A stretch of DNA of 62,199 bases from Pseudomonas reactans (lineage in GTDB: Bacteria > Pseudomonadota > Gammaproteobacteria > Pseudomonadales > Pseudomonadaceae), in the NCBI RefSeq assembly GCF_013385825.1, contig NZ_JACAPG010000004.1, forward strand, positions 1 to 62,199, given 5' to 3'. The stretch's first letter is position 1. Each line of letters begins with the position of its first letter. Below, in pieces: positions 1 to 7,798 of the stretch. The notes beneath the pieces are model-generated. The model saw nothing but the letters and a program-made list of their open reading frames with translations, was not told the origin of the DNA and searched no databases. A program made the position numbers and the translations under genes.

Positions 1-193
1 GCATTCTACAGCAGCCTCATTTGCTGTCAAGTGATTATTTTCAGAAGCTTTCGAAGATTTCTTCAACAACTTCAACCACTTGCGCTTCCGATCTCTCGTC
101 AGCGGGAGGCGAATAATACAGCTTTAAAATTCGTGGTCAACCCCCGCATGGAAATTCTTTTTCCTTACCGAAGACCCCGTCCGGGCGGCGCCG
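1..193. other. Intergenic left edge, no gene recognised
   Basis: This stretch lies downstream of the siderophore receptor gene. I see no credible reading frame, tRNA or clear terminator in it. Two short similar segments (around 1-15 and 105-125, both ending in TACAGC) suggest a degenerate repeat, but they are too short to classify. Confidence 0.4.
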
Positions 194-2602
194 TCAGAAG
201 GCGTACTTGAAACTGGTCATGATATTCCGGGGTGCGCCATAAACACTCCAGCTGTCAGCATACGCATAGTAGCTACGATCAAACACGTTGTTCACATTCA
301 GCGTGGCACTCAGGTTCTTGCTGATGTCATACCGAGCCATCACATTGGTCAGCGCATAACTCCCCTGCTCGAACGTATGCAGATCCATCCCCGTCTTGCT
401 CTGCCAGTTCACGCCACCGCCCACGGTGACCTTGTTGAATACACCCGGCAGCCGGTAAGTAGTGAAAGTCTTGAGACTATGCCGCGGGCTGGTCGTGACA
501 ATGCGCTGATCGTCCTGATTGGTGCTCACGCTGTACGCATACCCCGCCGACGCCTGCCAGCCTACGCTCAACTCACCGTTAAGCTCCAACTCGACGCCTT
601 TGGTGGTCGTGCCTTGTTCCAGGCGGTAGATATCCGGCGCTCGCACATACACCGCCAGGTTGTCCTGGTCGATCTTGAACAGCGCCAGGCTGGCATTGAG
701 TTTGTCGTCGTTGAAGCTGCCTTTTACCCCAACCTCGTATCCAGTACCTTCCTGCGGGTCGAGGGCTTTGTTGTTTTCGTCGTGAACACCATAAGCCTGC
801 GGGTTGAAGATTTTGGTGTAGCTGGCGTACACCGCCCACGTCTCGCTCAGGTCGTAGACAATTCCGGCGTAGGGCAGGAACACGCCGTTACGGGTTTCCT
901 TGCTTTCGGTGTTCTGGGACGGGTCGGCGTAAACGCTGACTTCGTTGTTGCGCTTCCAGTCGGTGACACGGCTGCCTAGGATGACAGCAGTGTTGTCGGT
1001 GACATGGAAGCGCGAGGTCAGGTAGGCGGCGTACTGGTTTTCTTCGATGTGCGTCTTGCCCACTGGCGTGGTATCCGGTCGATTGGCGCCACTGCCGTTC
1101 CAGTTGAAAATGTTGGGCACAGTGCCGTCGTAGCCGGTCCAGGGGCCGAACCAACCGCCGTGACTTGGGGTATTTTCGTTGTAGCGCGACATCGTGACGC
1201 CAGTGATCAACTCATGCTCGCGCCCAAACAGGCTGAAAGGGCCGGTAAGGTAGACATCAAGGTTGTTCTGGCGCGGCGTGCCTGACCAGCGGTTGGGATA
1301 TAGATAGGCGCCTTGCCCGGTGACCTGGTCGATATCACCATTCATATAGTTGATCAGTTCGTCGAATTCATTCTGGGTGTGGCTGACTTCCACTTTGCCA
1401 CTCCAGCCGTTATCGAACTGGTGCTCTATAGATGTGAAGACGTTGGTCTGCTTGCGGTCGTTGTAGGCCCAGTCCGGTGCGCTGTTGGCCGAACGGCTGA
1501 AGTCTGTGCGATTGCCATTGCTGTAGAACATCTGGAAGCCGGTGCGCAGCGGGTCGTTGACCTGATTGTTGATATAGCTGAAGCCCACCGTGAGCATGGT
1601 GGCGTCGCTCAGGTCGAACTCGGAAATGCCGTACACCAATTGCGAGTCGGTGTTGACGCGGTCGACCCAGGAGTTCTGCTTCTTATAGTCCACCACCAGG
1701 CGCCCACGAATATTGCCGCTGTCGTTCAAGGGCCCGGACACATCAAAGCCGGTGCCATAACGGTCCCAACTGCCCGCCTCGCCAGTGATGCTGGCCTGAG
1801 CTTCGGCGGTCGGGCGCTTGCGGATCAGGTTGATGGTCGCTGAGGGCGTACCCGAACCGCTGATCAACCCAGTGGCGCCGCGCACCACTTCAACACGATC
1901 GTACATCGTAGTGTTCTGCGTGGTGTTGTCCAAGCGCGCCGAGGTGGGGACGCCATCGATTTCGAAGTTGTTGATCTGGAAGCCACGGGACCAGTAAGTA
2001 TCGTTCTCCGCGCCCACGCCGACGCGCAGCACAGTGATGCCCGGCGTCGCTTCCAGCACTTCGGTAAGGTTGGTGAGTTTCTGGTCGTCGAGGCGCTGGC
2101 GGGTGATCACCGTGAGCGATTGCGGGGTTTCTTTCTGGGTCAGGTTCAGCCGCGTCGAACTGCTGGACGAATACGTGGTGTACAAACCGGTGCCTTCGGT
2201 CGTCGAACCCGGCGCCATGCCGGAGATCGACACCGCGCCCAATTGCAAAGCCCCGCCCGCACCCGGCTGCAGTTGATAGCGCCCCTCGCCGGTCTGCACC
2301 ACCGTCAGGTCACTCCCCGCCAATAGCGTTTGCAGCGCCTGGTCAACCGTGTAACTGCCGCGCAGCGCCGCACCGGTCTTGCCGGCGGTGAGCGCGGCAT
2401 TGCCCGCCAGGTAGATGCCGGCCTGGGTGGCGAGTTGGTTGAGTTGGTCGGCCAGGGCACCGGCTGGCAGATCGTAGGTCTGCACGCTCGATTGTTCAGC
2501 GGCTACCGCCAGTGGCGCCATGCTCAGGCTAGAGGGAATGGCCAAGGCAAACGCGATAGCCAGCGCCAAAGGTTGTGGTGAGTTACGCAGGAATGAGGAC
2601 AT
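194..2602 (-). CDS. TonB-dependent siderophore receptor with signalling domain
   Basis: Outer-membrane receptor of about 802 residues that imports a ferric siderophore using TonB energy. The start chosen is the ATG at 2602 because a signal peptide follows directly (hydrophobic core, then AVAAEQSS); a longer frame upstream has no such signal. Residues about 40-115 form a secretin/TonB short N-terminal (STN) domain, the part that contacts a FecR-type protein, so this is a transducing receptor. The plug begins near ETPQSLTVITRQRL and contains VEVVRGATGL; the rest is a beta-barrel ending in the expected aromatic residue (SFKYAF). It follows the fecR-like and fecI-like genes on the same strand with a gap of 91 bp. 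The family resemblance is to FpvA/FoxA-type receptors; the actual siderophore (heterologous pyoverdine or a hydroxamate) cannot be read from the sequence. Confidence 0.93.
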   Translation of the reverse strand: MSSFLRNSPQPLALAIAFALAIPSSLSMAPLAVAAEQSSVQTYDLPAGALADQLNQLATQAGIYLAGNAALTAGKTGAALRGSYTVDQALQTLLAGSDLTVVQTGEGRYQLQPGAGGALQLGAVSISGMAPGSTTEGTGLYTTYSSSSSTRLNLTQKETPQSLTVITRQRLDDQKLTNLTEVLEATPGITVLRVGVGAENDTYWSRGFQINNFEIDGVPTSARLDNTTQNTTMYDRVEVVRGATGLISGSGTPSATINLIRKRPTAEAQASITGEAGSWDRYGTGFDVSGPLNDSGNIRGRLVVDYKKQNSWVDRVNTDSQLVYGISEFDLSDATMLTVGFSYINNQVNDPLRTGFQMFYSNGNRTDFSRSANSAPDWAYNDRKQTNVFTSIEHQFDNGWSGKVEVSHTQNEFDELINYMNGDIDQVTGQGAYLYPNRWSGTPRQNNLDVYLTGPFSLFGREHELITGVTMSRYNENTPSHGGWFGPWTGYDGTVPNIFNWNGSGANRPDTTPVGKTHIEENQYAAYLTSRFHVTDNTAVILGSRVTDWKRNNEVSVYADPSQNTESKETRNGVFLPYAGIVYDLSETWAVYASYTKIFNPQAYGVHDENNKALDPQEGTGYEVGVKGSFNDDKLNASLALFKIDQDNLAVYVRAPDIYRLEQGTTTKGVELELNGELSVGWQASAGYAYSVSTNQDDQRIVTTSPRHSLKTFTTYRLPGVFNKVTVGGGVNWQSKTGMDLHTFEQGSYALTNVMARYDISKNLSATLNVNNVFDRSYYAYADSWSVYGAPRNIMTSFKYAF

Positions 2603-2693
2603 AAAACAGTTCCGGTCGAAGGAGGCGTCAAGCCGTTGTCCTTCTCTAATTCGAATGAGCAGCCAAAACCGGAAGCACGAGATGCAAAAAGTG

Positions 2694-3659
2694 TCAGCGC
2701 GCAACCACCGTGGTCCACCAGGCGAAGCGCCGCTCGATGCGCACGGGCAAGACCTGCTCAAGCATGGCCAGTGCCTGATCGGTGTCTTGCAGTGGATAAG
2801 TACCCATCACCCGAAGATTGGCGATCTGGGGATCGATGCCCAGATGGCCATGGCGATAGCTGGCCAGCTCACCAATGAAGTCCCCCAGCCGCATATCGTT
2901 CGCCATCAATACGCCTTTTGCCCAAGCCTCGCGCCCAGGTTGAGCAGGTTGCGTTGCGGCCAGACGCTGTCGATCAAATAGAACGCCCTGCCTCGCCGAT
3001 AGGATGCGGCGTTGATCAGTATCCCCACAGGCAGCCTCTACGCTGCCCTCGAACACACTGAGCAACGTGTGCCCGTCCAGCTCACGCACGCTGAAGCGCG
3101 TACCCAACGGACGCAAGCGGCCTTGAGGTGTTTGCACCACGAACGGTCGCCCGTCCTTGCCGGTGTTGATCAGGACTTCGCCACTATAGAGTTTCAACTC
3201 GCGCTGGCCGGCGCTGAAATTCACATCCAATGCCGTACCGCTGTTAAGCCAGATGCGCGTCCCGTCAGCCAACAGTTGCTCGCCCAACACCGAGGTGCTG
3301 GTATGGAAATCCGTGTTCCAGCCCCCCGACAACCAGCGCTGTTGCCAGCCGGCCCAACCCAACAAAGTGCCGCCCATGAGCACCGACAACCCGCGCAACA
3401 CTTGACGCCGCGAACGCTGAGAATGCCGCAGACTCTCCAGCGTCTTGCTGGCTCCCACGGCATCGTCCTGCAACGGCGCAAAGCGCTGGCCTACACGTGC
3501 GACATAGCTCCAGGCCAGCCGGTTGACCTCACTGTGGGCATGCCATTGGCGCCAGGCCTCATGCAACGGCAAGGCATCGGGCTCGGCACTCAGGCGGGCG
3601 AACCAGTCAGCGGCTTGTTGCAGGGTGGCGTGATCGAGGCCACCAGGGTTGGTGCTCAT
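2694..3659 (-). CDS. FecR-family sigma regulator
   Basis: Inner-membrane regulator of 321 residues that relays the loaded state of the TonB receptor to the cognate ECF sigma factor. The N-terminal cytoplasmic part (FecR N domain, DWFARLSAEP to about residue 80) is followed by an RRQVLRG stretch and one membrane segment near residues 90-107 (VLMGGTLLGWAGW). The periplasmic FecR domain contains the typical LADGTRIWLNSGTALDVNF block, and the C-terminal STN-like segment ends near VLPVRIERR. Its ATG overlaps the sigma gene stop by 4 bp (ATGA), so translation is coupled. It is of usual length for the family. The receptor it serves is almost certainly the next gene. Confidence 0.93.
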   Translation of the reverse strand: MSTNPGGLDHATLQQAADWFARLSAEPDALPLHEAWRQWHAHSEVNRLAWSYVARVGQRFAPLQDDAVGASKTLESLRHSQRSRRQVLRGLSVLMGGTLLGWAGWQQRWLSGGWNTDFHTSTSVLGEQLLADGTRIWLNSGTALDVNFSAGQRELKLYSGEVLINTGKDGRPFVVQTPQGRLRPLGTRFSVRELDGHTLLSVFEGSVEAACGDTDQRRILSARQGVLFDRQRLAATQPAQPGREAWAKGVLMANDMRLGDFIGELASYRHGHLGIDPQIANLRVMGTYPLQDTDQALAMLEQVLPVRIERRFAWWTTVVAR

Positions 3660-4192
3660 GACAAGGCACCATCCAGTTCAGCCTCCAGCACCATGCACTG
3701 GAACATGGCCTGGCCAATATATTTGGTGACCGTACGCTCGCTCACCCCAATACGCAGCGCGATCTCGCGGTAGTTCAAACCCTCGATCTGAGCCAGGCAG
3801 AATGCCTCGGACACCTTGGCCGGCAAGCGATCAAGCATCGCCTGCACATGCACCAGGGCCTCCAGCACCAATGCGCGATGTTCTTCCGAAGGCACACAGT
3901 CTTCAGGCCGGCTCGCCAACACCTCAAGCCAGGCCTGCTCTACCTGCTTGCGTCGGAAGAAATCCACACACACATTGCGCGACAACGTGCTGAGATACGC
4001 ACGCGCATGTCCATCGCTGCCGAATTCACGCGGATGGCTCAACAACCTGACGAAGACATCGTGAGCCAGCTCGGCGGCATCACTGACATTGCCGAGTTTT
4101 CGGGCCAGCCAGCGTTGAATCCAGCCGTGATGGGCCGAATACAGGCTGCCAACACTGAAAGGTGCGGCGACGGGCTCGGGAAGCGGGGGCAT
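3656..4192 (-). CDS. FecI-type ECF sigma factor
   Basis: RNA polymerase sigma-70 family protein of the iron-starvation (FecI) group, 178 residues. Region 2 is visible as AAELAHDVFVRLLSHP and the promoter-melting helix as YLSTLSRNVCVDFFRRKQ; region 4 holds the DNA-binding helix-turn-helix LNYREIALRIGVSERTVTKYI. It heads the sigma-antisigma-receptor gene order typical of Pseudomonas cell-surface signalling. A Fur-like site lies just upstream, which fits expression only in iron shortage. The substrate sensed is that of the receptor at 194-2602. Confidence 0.95.
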   Translation of the reverse strand: MPPLPEPVAAPFSVGSLYSAHHGWIQRWLARKLGNVSDAAELAHDVFVRLLSHPREFGSDGHARAYLSTLSRNVCVDFFRRKQVEQAWLEVLASRPEDCVPSEEHRALVLEALVHVQAMLDRLPAKVSEAFCLAQIEGLNYREIALRIGVSERTVTKYIGQAMFQCMVLEAELDGALS

Positions 4193-4202
4193 ACAAAGCC
4201 CT

Positions 4203-4234
4203 ACGAATAAGAATTATTCCCAATGGTAATGAGA
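4203..4234 (-). promoter_or_regulatory. Putative Fur box ahead of the sigma factor gene
   Basis: An AT-rich segment rich in AATAAG/ATTATT/GGTAAT hexamers lies 11-42 bp upstream of the sigma factor ATG. Read against the 19-bp Fur consensus the best register matches about 11 of 19 positions, so the match is suggestive only. Iron control by Fur is the rule for FecI-type genes, which raises the prior. Confidence 0.5.
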
Positions 4235-4368
4235 AAAACTGGCCACTACAACGAGCAAAAGCCACCGCACTGCAACAGCAGGCGTATAGCCCAGGTCTTT
4301 TTTTTCCGTCACAGAACAGGGATCATCGCCCTCCCCTAATCCCCCAAAGACGCCGAGGAAGCGAAACC

Positions 4369-4698
4369 ATGGAATTGACGCTGGAAGCGGTTGCGCTCTT
4401 TGCACTGAAGCTGGTGCACGAGACGGACGGCGGCAGCCCGGTTTTACGGGATGATCCGGTGATGGAGGGGTATGACCGCGAGGTGTTTGGGTTGTTGGTG
4501 CGGCAGGGGGATTTGGTTGGGATTCAGATGAAGCTCAATGAATGCCTGACGCTGGCGCTCGATTCCCTGGGTGGCGCCGATACCGTGATGGGCCGCGAAC
4601 TGCAACGGCTGGCGGTGGATGCACACCAAGCGTCGACATTGGATGAACTCAACGCCCCGCTCGGCGCACTCAAGGACTATCTCAAAGCCGTCCTATAA
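4369..4698 (+). CDS. Conserved small hypothetical protein
   Basis: A 109-residue acidic protein (MELTLEAVALFALK at the start). The ATG at 4369 is preceded at proper distance by GAGGAAG, which supports this start over a longer frame. No signal peptide, membrane segment or known motif is apparent; the protein looks alpha-helical and cytoplasmic. It is flanked by the iron-signalling unit (divergent) and the exporter gene (convergent), so it is probably monocistronic. I do not recognise a function. Confidence 0.7.
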   Translation: MELTLEAVALFALKLVHETDGGSPVLRDDPVMEGYDREVFGLLVRQGDLVGIQMKLNECLTLALDSLGGADTVMGRELQRLAVDAHQASTLDELNAPLGALKDYLKAVL

Positions 4699-4706
4699 AG
4701 CACAAC

Positions 4707-5342
4707 TCACCGCCGCCCTTCCACCGCCATCCGCACCGCCAACCCCATCAACACCGACCCCATCAACCAACGCTGCACCACCTGCCACCCCGGCCGAGTG
4801 ACGAAAAACACCGCGATGGAACCCGCCATCGTGGCAATCACCGCATTGACGCTCACACTGATAAAAATCTGCGTAAAACCCAGCGCCAGCGATTGCGCCA
4901 GCACACTGCCGTGACCGTTAGGGTCGATGAATTGGGGCAGCAACGACAAATACATCACCGCCACCTTGGGGTTCAGCAGGTTGGTGACCAGGCCCATGGT
5001 GAACAGCTTGCGCGGGCTGTCCTTGGGCAAATCCCGCACCTGGAACGGTGAGCGCCCACCCGGTCGGATCGCCTGCCAAGCCATATACGCCAAGTACATC
5101 GCCCCGCCGAAGCGCAACGCGTCGTAGGCAAACGGCACTGCCATCACCAATGCAGTGATCCCCAGCGCCGCGCACAGCATATAAACCAGAAACCCCAGCG
5201 CCACGCCGCCCAGGGAGATCAACCCGGCCGTGCGCCCCTGGCAGATCGAGCGGGAAATGAGGTAGATCATATTCGGGCCGGGGGTGAGCACCATGCCGAG
5301 TGAGATCAACGCATAGGCCAGCCAGTTGGACAGTTCAGGCAT
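4707..5342 (-). CDS. LysE/RhtB-family amino-acid exporter
   Basis: Inner-membrane efflux protein of 211 residues. The family signature is seen near the N-terminus (LTPGPNMIYLISRSICQGR), followed by GLISLGGVALGF; about six hydrophobic segments are present. The start at 5342 is preferred because GGAG precedes it; an upstream in-frame ATG would add 18 hydrophilic residues. LysE-family proteins export basic or neutral amino acids or homoserine lactone; the substrate here is unknown. The gene converges with the small ORF at 4369-4698, leaving only 8 bp between stops. Confidence 0.9.
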   Translation of the reverse strand: MPELSNWLAYALISLGMVLTPGPNMIYLISRSICQGRTAGLISLGGVALGFLVYMLCAALGITALVMAVPFAYDALRFGGAMYLAYMAWQAIRPGGRSPFQVRDLPKDSPRKLFTMGLVTNLLNPKVAVMYLSLLPQFIDPNGHGSVLAQSLALGFTQIFISVSVNAVIATMAGSIAVFFVTRPGWQVVQRWLMGSVLMGLAVRMAVEGRR

Positions 5343-5469
5343 GATGGGGCTCCACTTTTTGAAACATCTGGCCAAGGTTGTAAGGTTGGCCGCCATGGTA
5401 GGGCGTTCAAAATGCCCGCGTTAGATACAGATCCGCTAGCAAAACGGCATACACCCAAGAGGCAGGCCC

Positions 5470-5841
5470 ATGATCGACTTCAACAACAAAGGTTTCTTCA
5501 AACTCAAGCAAAACAACGAATACGCCGAACGCGTCGCCGACCTGCTGCTGGACGGCGAAGAAGTGGTGGATGCGTACAAGGCCATGCGTGACGGGGTGGT
5601 GTTTACCACCAAGCGGATTATCGCGGTGAATGTGCAGGGGATTACCGGAAGCAAGAAGGATTTCACGTCGCTGCCGTACAAGAACATCGTCGCGTATTCG
5701 GTGGAGACGTCCGGAACGTTTGACCTGGATTCGGAGTTGGAGATTTACTTTTCGTCGTTGGGGAAGGTGAAATTCGAATTTACCGGGAAGACCTCGATCG
5801 TCGAAATCTCGCGGTTGATTTCCAAGCATCTGTTGGGCTGA
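5470..5841 (+). CDS. PH-domain protein (bacterial PH1 type)
   Basis: A 123-residue cytoplasmic protein that is almost entirely one bacterial pleckstrin-homology domain. Visible features are the MRDGVVFTTKRIIAVN strand pair, the SLPYKNIVAYSVETSG segment and a C-terminal helix (IVEISRLISKHLLG), as in the YvbH/DUF1696-like PH1 family. The role of these proteins is not well established. The gene ends in a strong hairpin shared with the convergent transporter gene and appears monocistronic. Confidence 0.85.
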   Translation: MIDFNNKGFFKLKQNNEYAERVADLLLDGEEVVDAYKAMRDGVVFTTKRIIAVNVQGITGSKKDFTSLPYKNIVAYSVETSGTFDLDSELEIYFSSLGKVKFEFTGKTSIVEISRLISKHLLG

Positions 5842-5855
5842 TCAACAGGTAAGAA

Positions 5856-5882
5856 AAGACCTTGGCGTCCCAAGGTCTTCTT
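5856..5882. terminator. Hairpin between convergent genes
   Basis: Perfect inverted repeat AAGACCTTGG / CCAAGGTCTT with a 4-nt loop, followed by a short pyrimidine-rich stretch. It sits just after the PH-domain gene and downstream of the convergent MFS gene, so it may act for both strands. Confidence 0.8.
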
Positions 5883-5977
5883 TACTGCAAACCCGAATTG
5901 AACAGATGCACCCTGCGTTGTTTGTCTGCAACAAATGAAAATCGCAGTCACCAAAATGGATCATCAGGCTGAGCCCA

Positions 5978-7159
5978 TCACCCTTCTTCCGACACACATC
6001 CTCCAAGCACTACTTCACCACTCCCTTGCACCACCTTCGCCAGCAACAGCAATGAAACCAACACGCCTATGGCTCCCACCACCGGTAGAGCCCCCAACAT
6101 CCCGGCTTGAATTACCAATCCCCCCACGATTGCACCCGCCGCCATGCCGAACTGGATCATCGACGTGTAGAAACTGAAGATGATGCTGGTTGATTCCGGC
6201 GCCAGGCTGATCAGGCGCAATTGCAATGCAGGTCCCGAGGACCATGCGGACAAGGACCAGGTAATCAGCAGGACGCACATGGCCCAGGCGATGTGCCCGA
6301 AGAATGCAAACAGCGCCAACGTTGCGCAATGAATCAGCAGCCCGCCCAACAGGGTGAAGACATAGCCCGACTTATCGGTGAACCGGCCACCCAGTTGCGA
6401 ACCGATGATGCTGGCCACGCCGCACACCAGCAGCATCACACTGATTCCGCCCTCGGCCATGTATGTAATGCCGGACAAGTATGGGGTGATATAGGAATAG
6501 ATGATGGAAAACGCGCTGATCCAGAACAGTGTCATTACGTAGAGGATGGAAATCTGTTTGTTCTTGAATAGTTTGAGTTGCTGGATGAGTGGAATCGCTG
6601 TTTCGCCTTCAGTATTGGGAATCCAGAGGAGGACTGCGACCAACGAGAATAAAGTGAGCGCACCTATACCGACGAAAATGAACCGCCAATCCATGAGGCT
6701 GGAGATAACCCGCCCCAACGGGACACCGACCACCAAGGCCGCGCTGAAGCCCATGACGACAGTTGCGATAGCACTGGCCTTTTTACCCGGTGGCGCCAAC
6801 AGTGCCGCCAGGGTCAACAGCACCACTTCCACCACGCCAGCGCTAAGGCCCGCGACTGCGCGGGCGACGTTGAGCAGGCTGTAGCTACTGAACGCCAGCA
6901 TGATCACGTTGGACGCTGCGAATATGAGCATGAACAGGACCAACAGTTTTTTACGGTCCATGCGTGCTGTGAGGGTAATCACAATCGGTGTGCCAACGGC
7001 AAAGGCGATAGAGAACACCGTGATCATCTGGCCAATCACCGGGATCGGCAGCTTCAAGTCTTGGGAAATCAGCCCCAGGATCCCAGCGATGATGTATTCG
7101 GCCGTCCCCAGCAGAAAGCTAATAAACGCGAGCAGGAAAATTCTGAAGGCGTTAGACAT
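5978..7159 (-). CDS. MFS transporter, DHA1 (AraJ/YdhP-like) type
   Basis: A 393-residue inner-membrane protein with about 12 transmembrane segments. The conserved loop 2-3 signature of drug:H+ antiporters is recognisable (TLTARMDRKKLL), as is the FLLGTAEYIIAGIL start shared by the AraJ/YdhP/SotB group. These proteins usually export sugars, arabinose-like compounds or drugs; the substrate is unknown. An ArsR-type regulator lies directly upstream on the same strand, and a 20-bp element found there is repeated ahead of the regulator itself, so the transporter is probably controlled by that protein. Confidence 0.92.
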   Translation of the reverse strand: MSNAFRIFLLAFISFLLGTAEYIIAGILGLISQDLKLPIPVIGQMITVFSIAFAVGTPIVITLTARMDRKKLLVLFMLIFAASNVIMLAFSSYSLLNVARAVAGLSAGVVEVVLLTLAALLAPPGKKASAIATVVMGFSAALVVGVPLGRVISSLMDWRFIFVGIGALTLFSLVAVLLWIPNTEGETAIPLIQQLKLFKNKQISILYVMTLFWISAFSIIYSYITPYLSGITYMAEGGISVMLLVCGVASIIGSQLGGRFTDKSGYVFTLLGGLLIHCATLALFAFFGHIAWAMCVLLITWSLSAWSSGPALQLRLISLAPESTSIIFSFYTSMIQFGMAAGAIVGGLVIQAGMLGALPVVGAIGVLVSLLLLAKVVQGSGEVVLGGCVSEEG

Positions 7160-7284
7160 ATCAGCGATTTCCCTCAGTTGACGAGTGGGAAGGTTTTCTC
7201 GAATCGAATGGGTTCTCGGTGTTCATTACGTCACCCTTGTGCCTGCCCCATGGCGGAGCTGATAGGAAATTTATTCAATTAATC

Positions 7285-7304
7285 AATTAGCTAATACACT
7301 AATC
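7285..7304 (+). promoter_or_regulatory. Putative operator copy 1 for the ArsR-type regulator
   Basis: The 20-bp sequence contains the perfect palindrome ATTAGCTAAT followed by ACACTAATC. It lies about 125 bp upstream of the transporter start. The same 20-mer, on the opposite strand and with 18 of 20 identities, precedes the regulator gene. Confidence 0.65.
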
Positions 7305-7338
7305 TTACAGACAAATGAAAACCTTTAAAGCCACGCGT

Positions 7339-7635
7339 TCATATCGTTTTTACCGCCTCCGCAAACGCGTCCATCCCTCGTGGAACACGCTTGAAATAGG
7401 TGAACTTGCCGACCCGTAAGGAGCTCAGGAAGCCCGCTTGCACCAGAACCTTCAGATGGGCTGACGCTGTGGGCGCGGAGATGCCCAGCTTTTCGGAGAT
7501 GTACAGGCCGCAAACCCCCTCATGCTCATCAAACTCGCCTACGGCGAAGTGCAGTTTAGGCTCCTTGAGCAATTCAAGGATCTGCAACCGGTTTGGGTTG
7601 GCGAGGGCGTTGGTCTGGATCAGGATTGAAGTCAT
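7339..7635 (-). CDS. ArsR-family transcriptional regulator
   Basis: A 98-residue winged-helix repressor. The helix-turn-helix reads GLYISEKLGISAPTASAHLKVLVQAGFL and the wing VGKFTYFKRV. No CxC metal site of the classical arsenic sensors is present (only a single Cys near GVCGLY), so a metal sensor of the classic kind is unlikely and it may respond to a redox change or organic ligand. It sits upstream of the MFS transporter on the same strand. A 20-bp element is found both ahead of this gene, overlapping the ribosome-binding region, and ahead of the transporter, which suggests autoregulation and control of the exporter. Confidence 0.9.
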   Translation of the reverse strand: MTSILIQTNALANPNRLQILELLKEPKLHFAVGEFDEHEGVCGLYISEKLGISAPTASAHLKVLVQAGFLSSLRVGKFTYFKRVPRGMDAFAEAVKTI

Positions 7636-7642
7636 GGCGAAA

Positions 7643-7662
7643 GATTAGTTTATTAGCTAATC
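7643..7662 (-). promoter_or_regulatory. Putative operator copy 2 for the ArsR-type regulator
   Basis: Read on the minus strand it is GATTAGCTAATAAACTAATC, differing from copy 1 at only two positions. It begins 8 bp upstream of the regulator ATG, so bound protein would block transcription or ribosome entry. Confidence 0.65.
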
Positions 7663-7766
7663 GTTTGACAACAAGAAATGGAAGGCCTGCGGAATAATTT
7701 CCCGCAGACTTTTCCCACACGCCCTATCGAACAAAGCCAATATCTGCCACCGGCTCCCCCTTGTAC

Positions 7767-7794
7767 GCTCACTCCCTCGCACAAGGAAGTGAGC
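7767..7794 (+). promoter_or_regulatory. Hairpin around the bacteriocin ribosome-binding site
   Basis: GCTCACT and AGTGAGC form a perfect 7-bp inverted repeat with a 14-nt loop. The Shine-Dalgarno sequence AAGGAAG lies at the loop/3' arm border, 11 nt ahead of the ATG at 7799. The fold could limit translation of the toxin; this is inference from sequence only. Confidence 0.45.
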
Positions 7795-7798
7795 CGAC

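Noticed and set aside
7687..7715. CTGCGG/CCGCAG hairpin with following T residues as a terminator
   Set aside because: No plus-strand transcript is expected to end there, because the upstream gene is on the minus strand and starts at 7635; it may be part of the bacteriocin leader.
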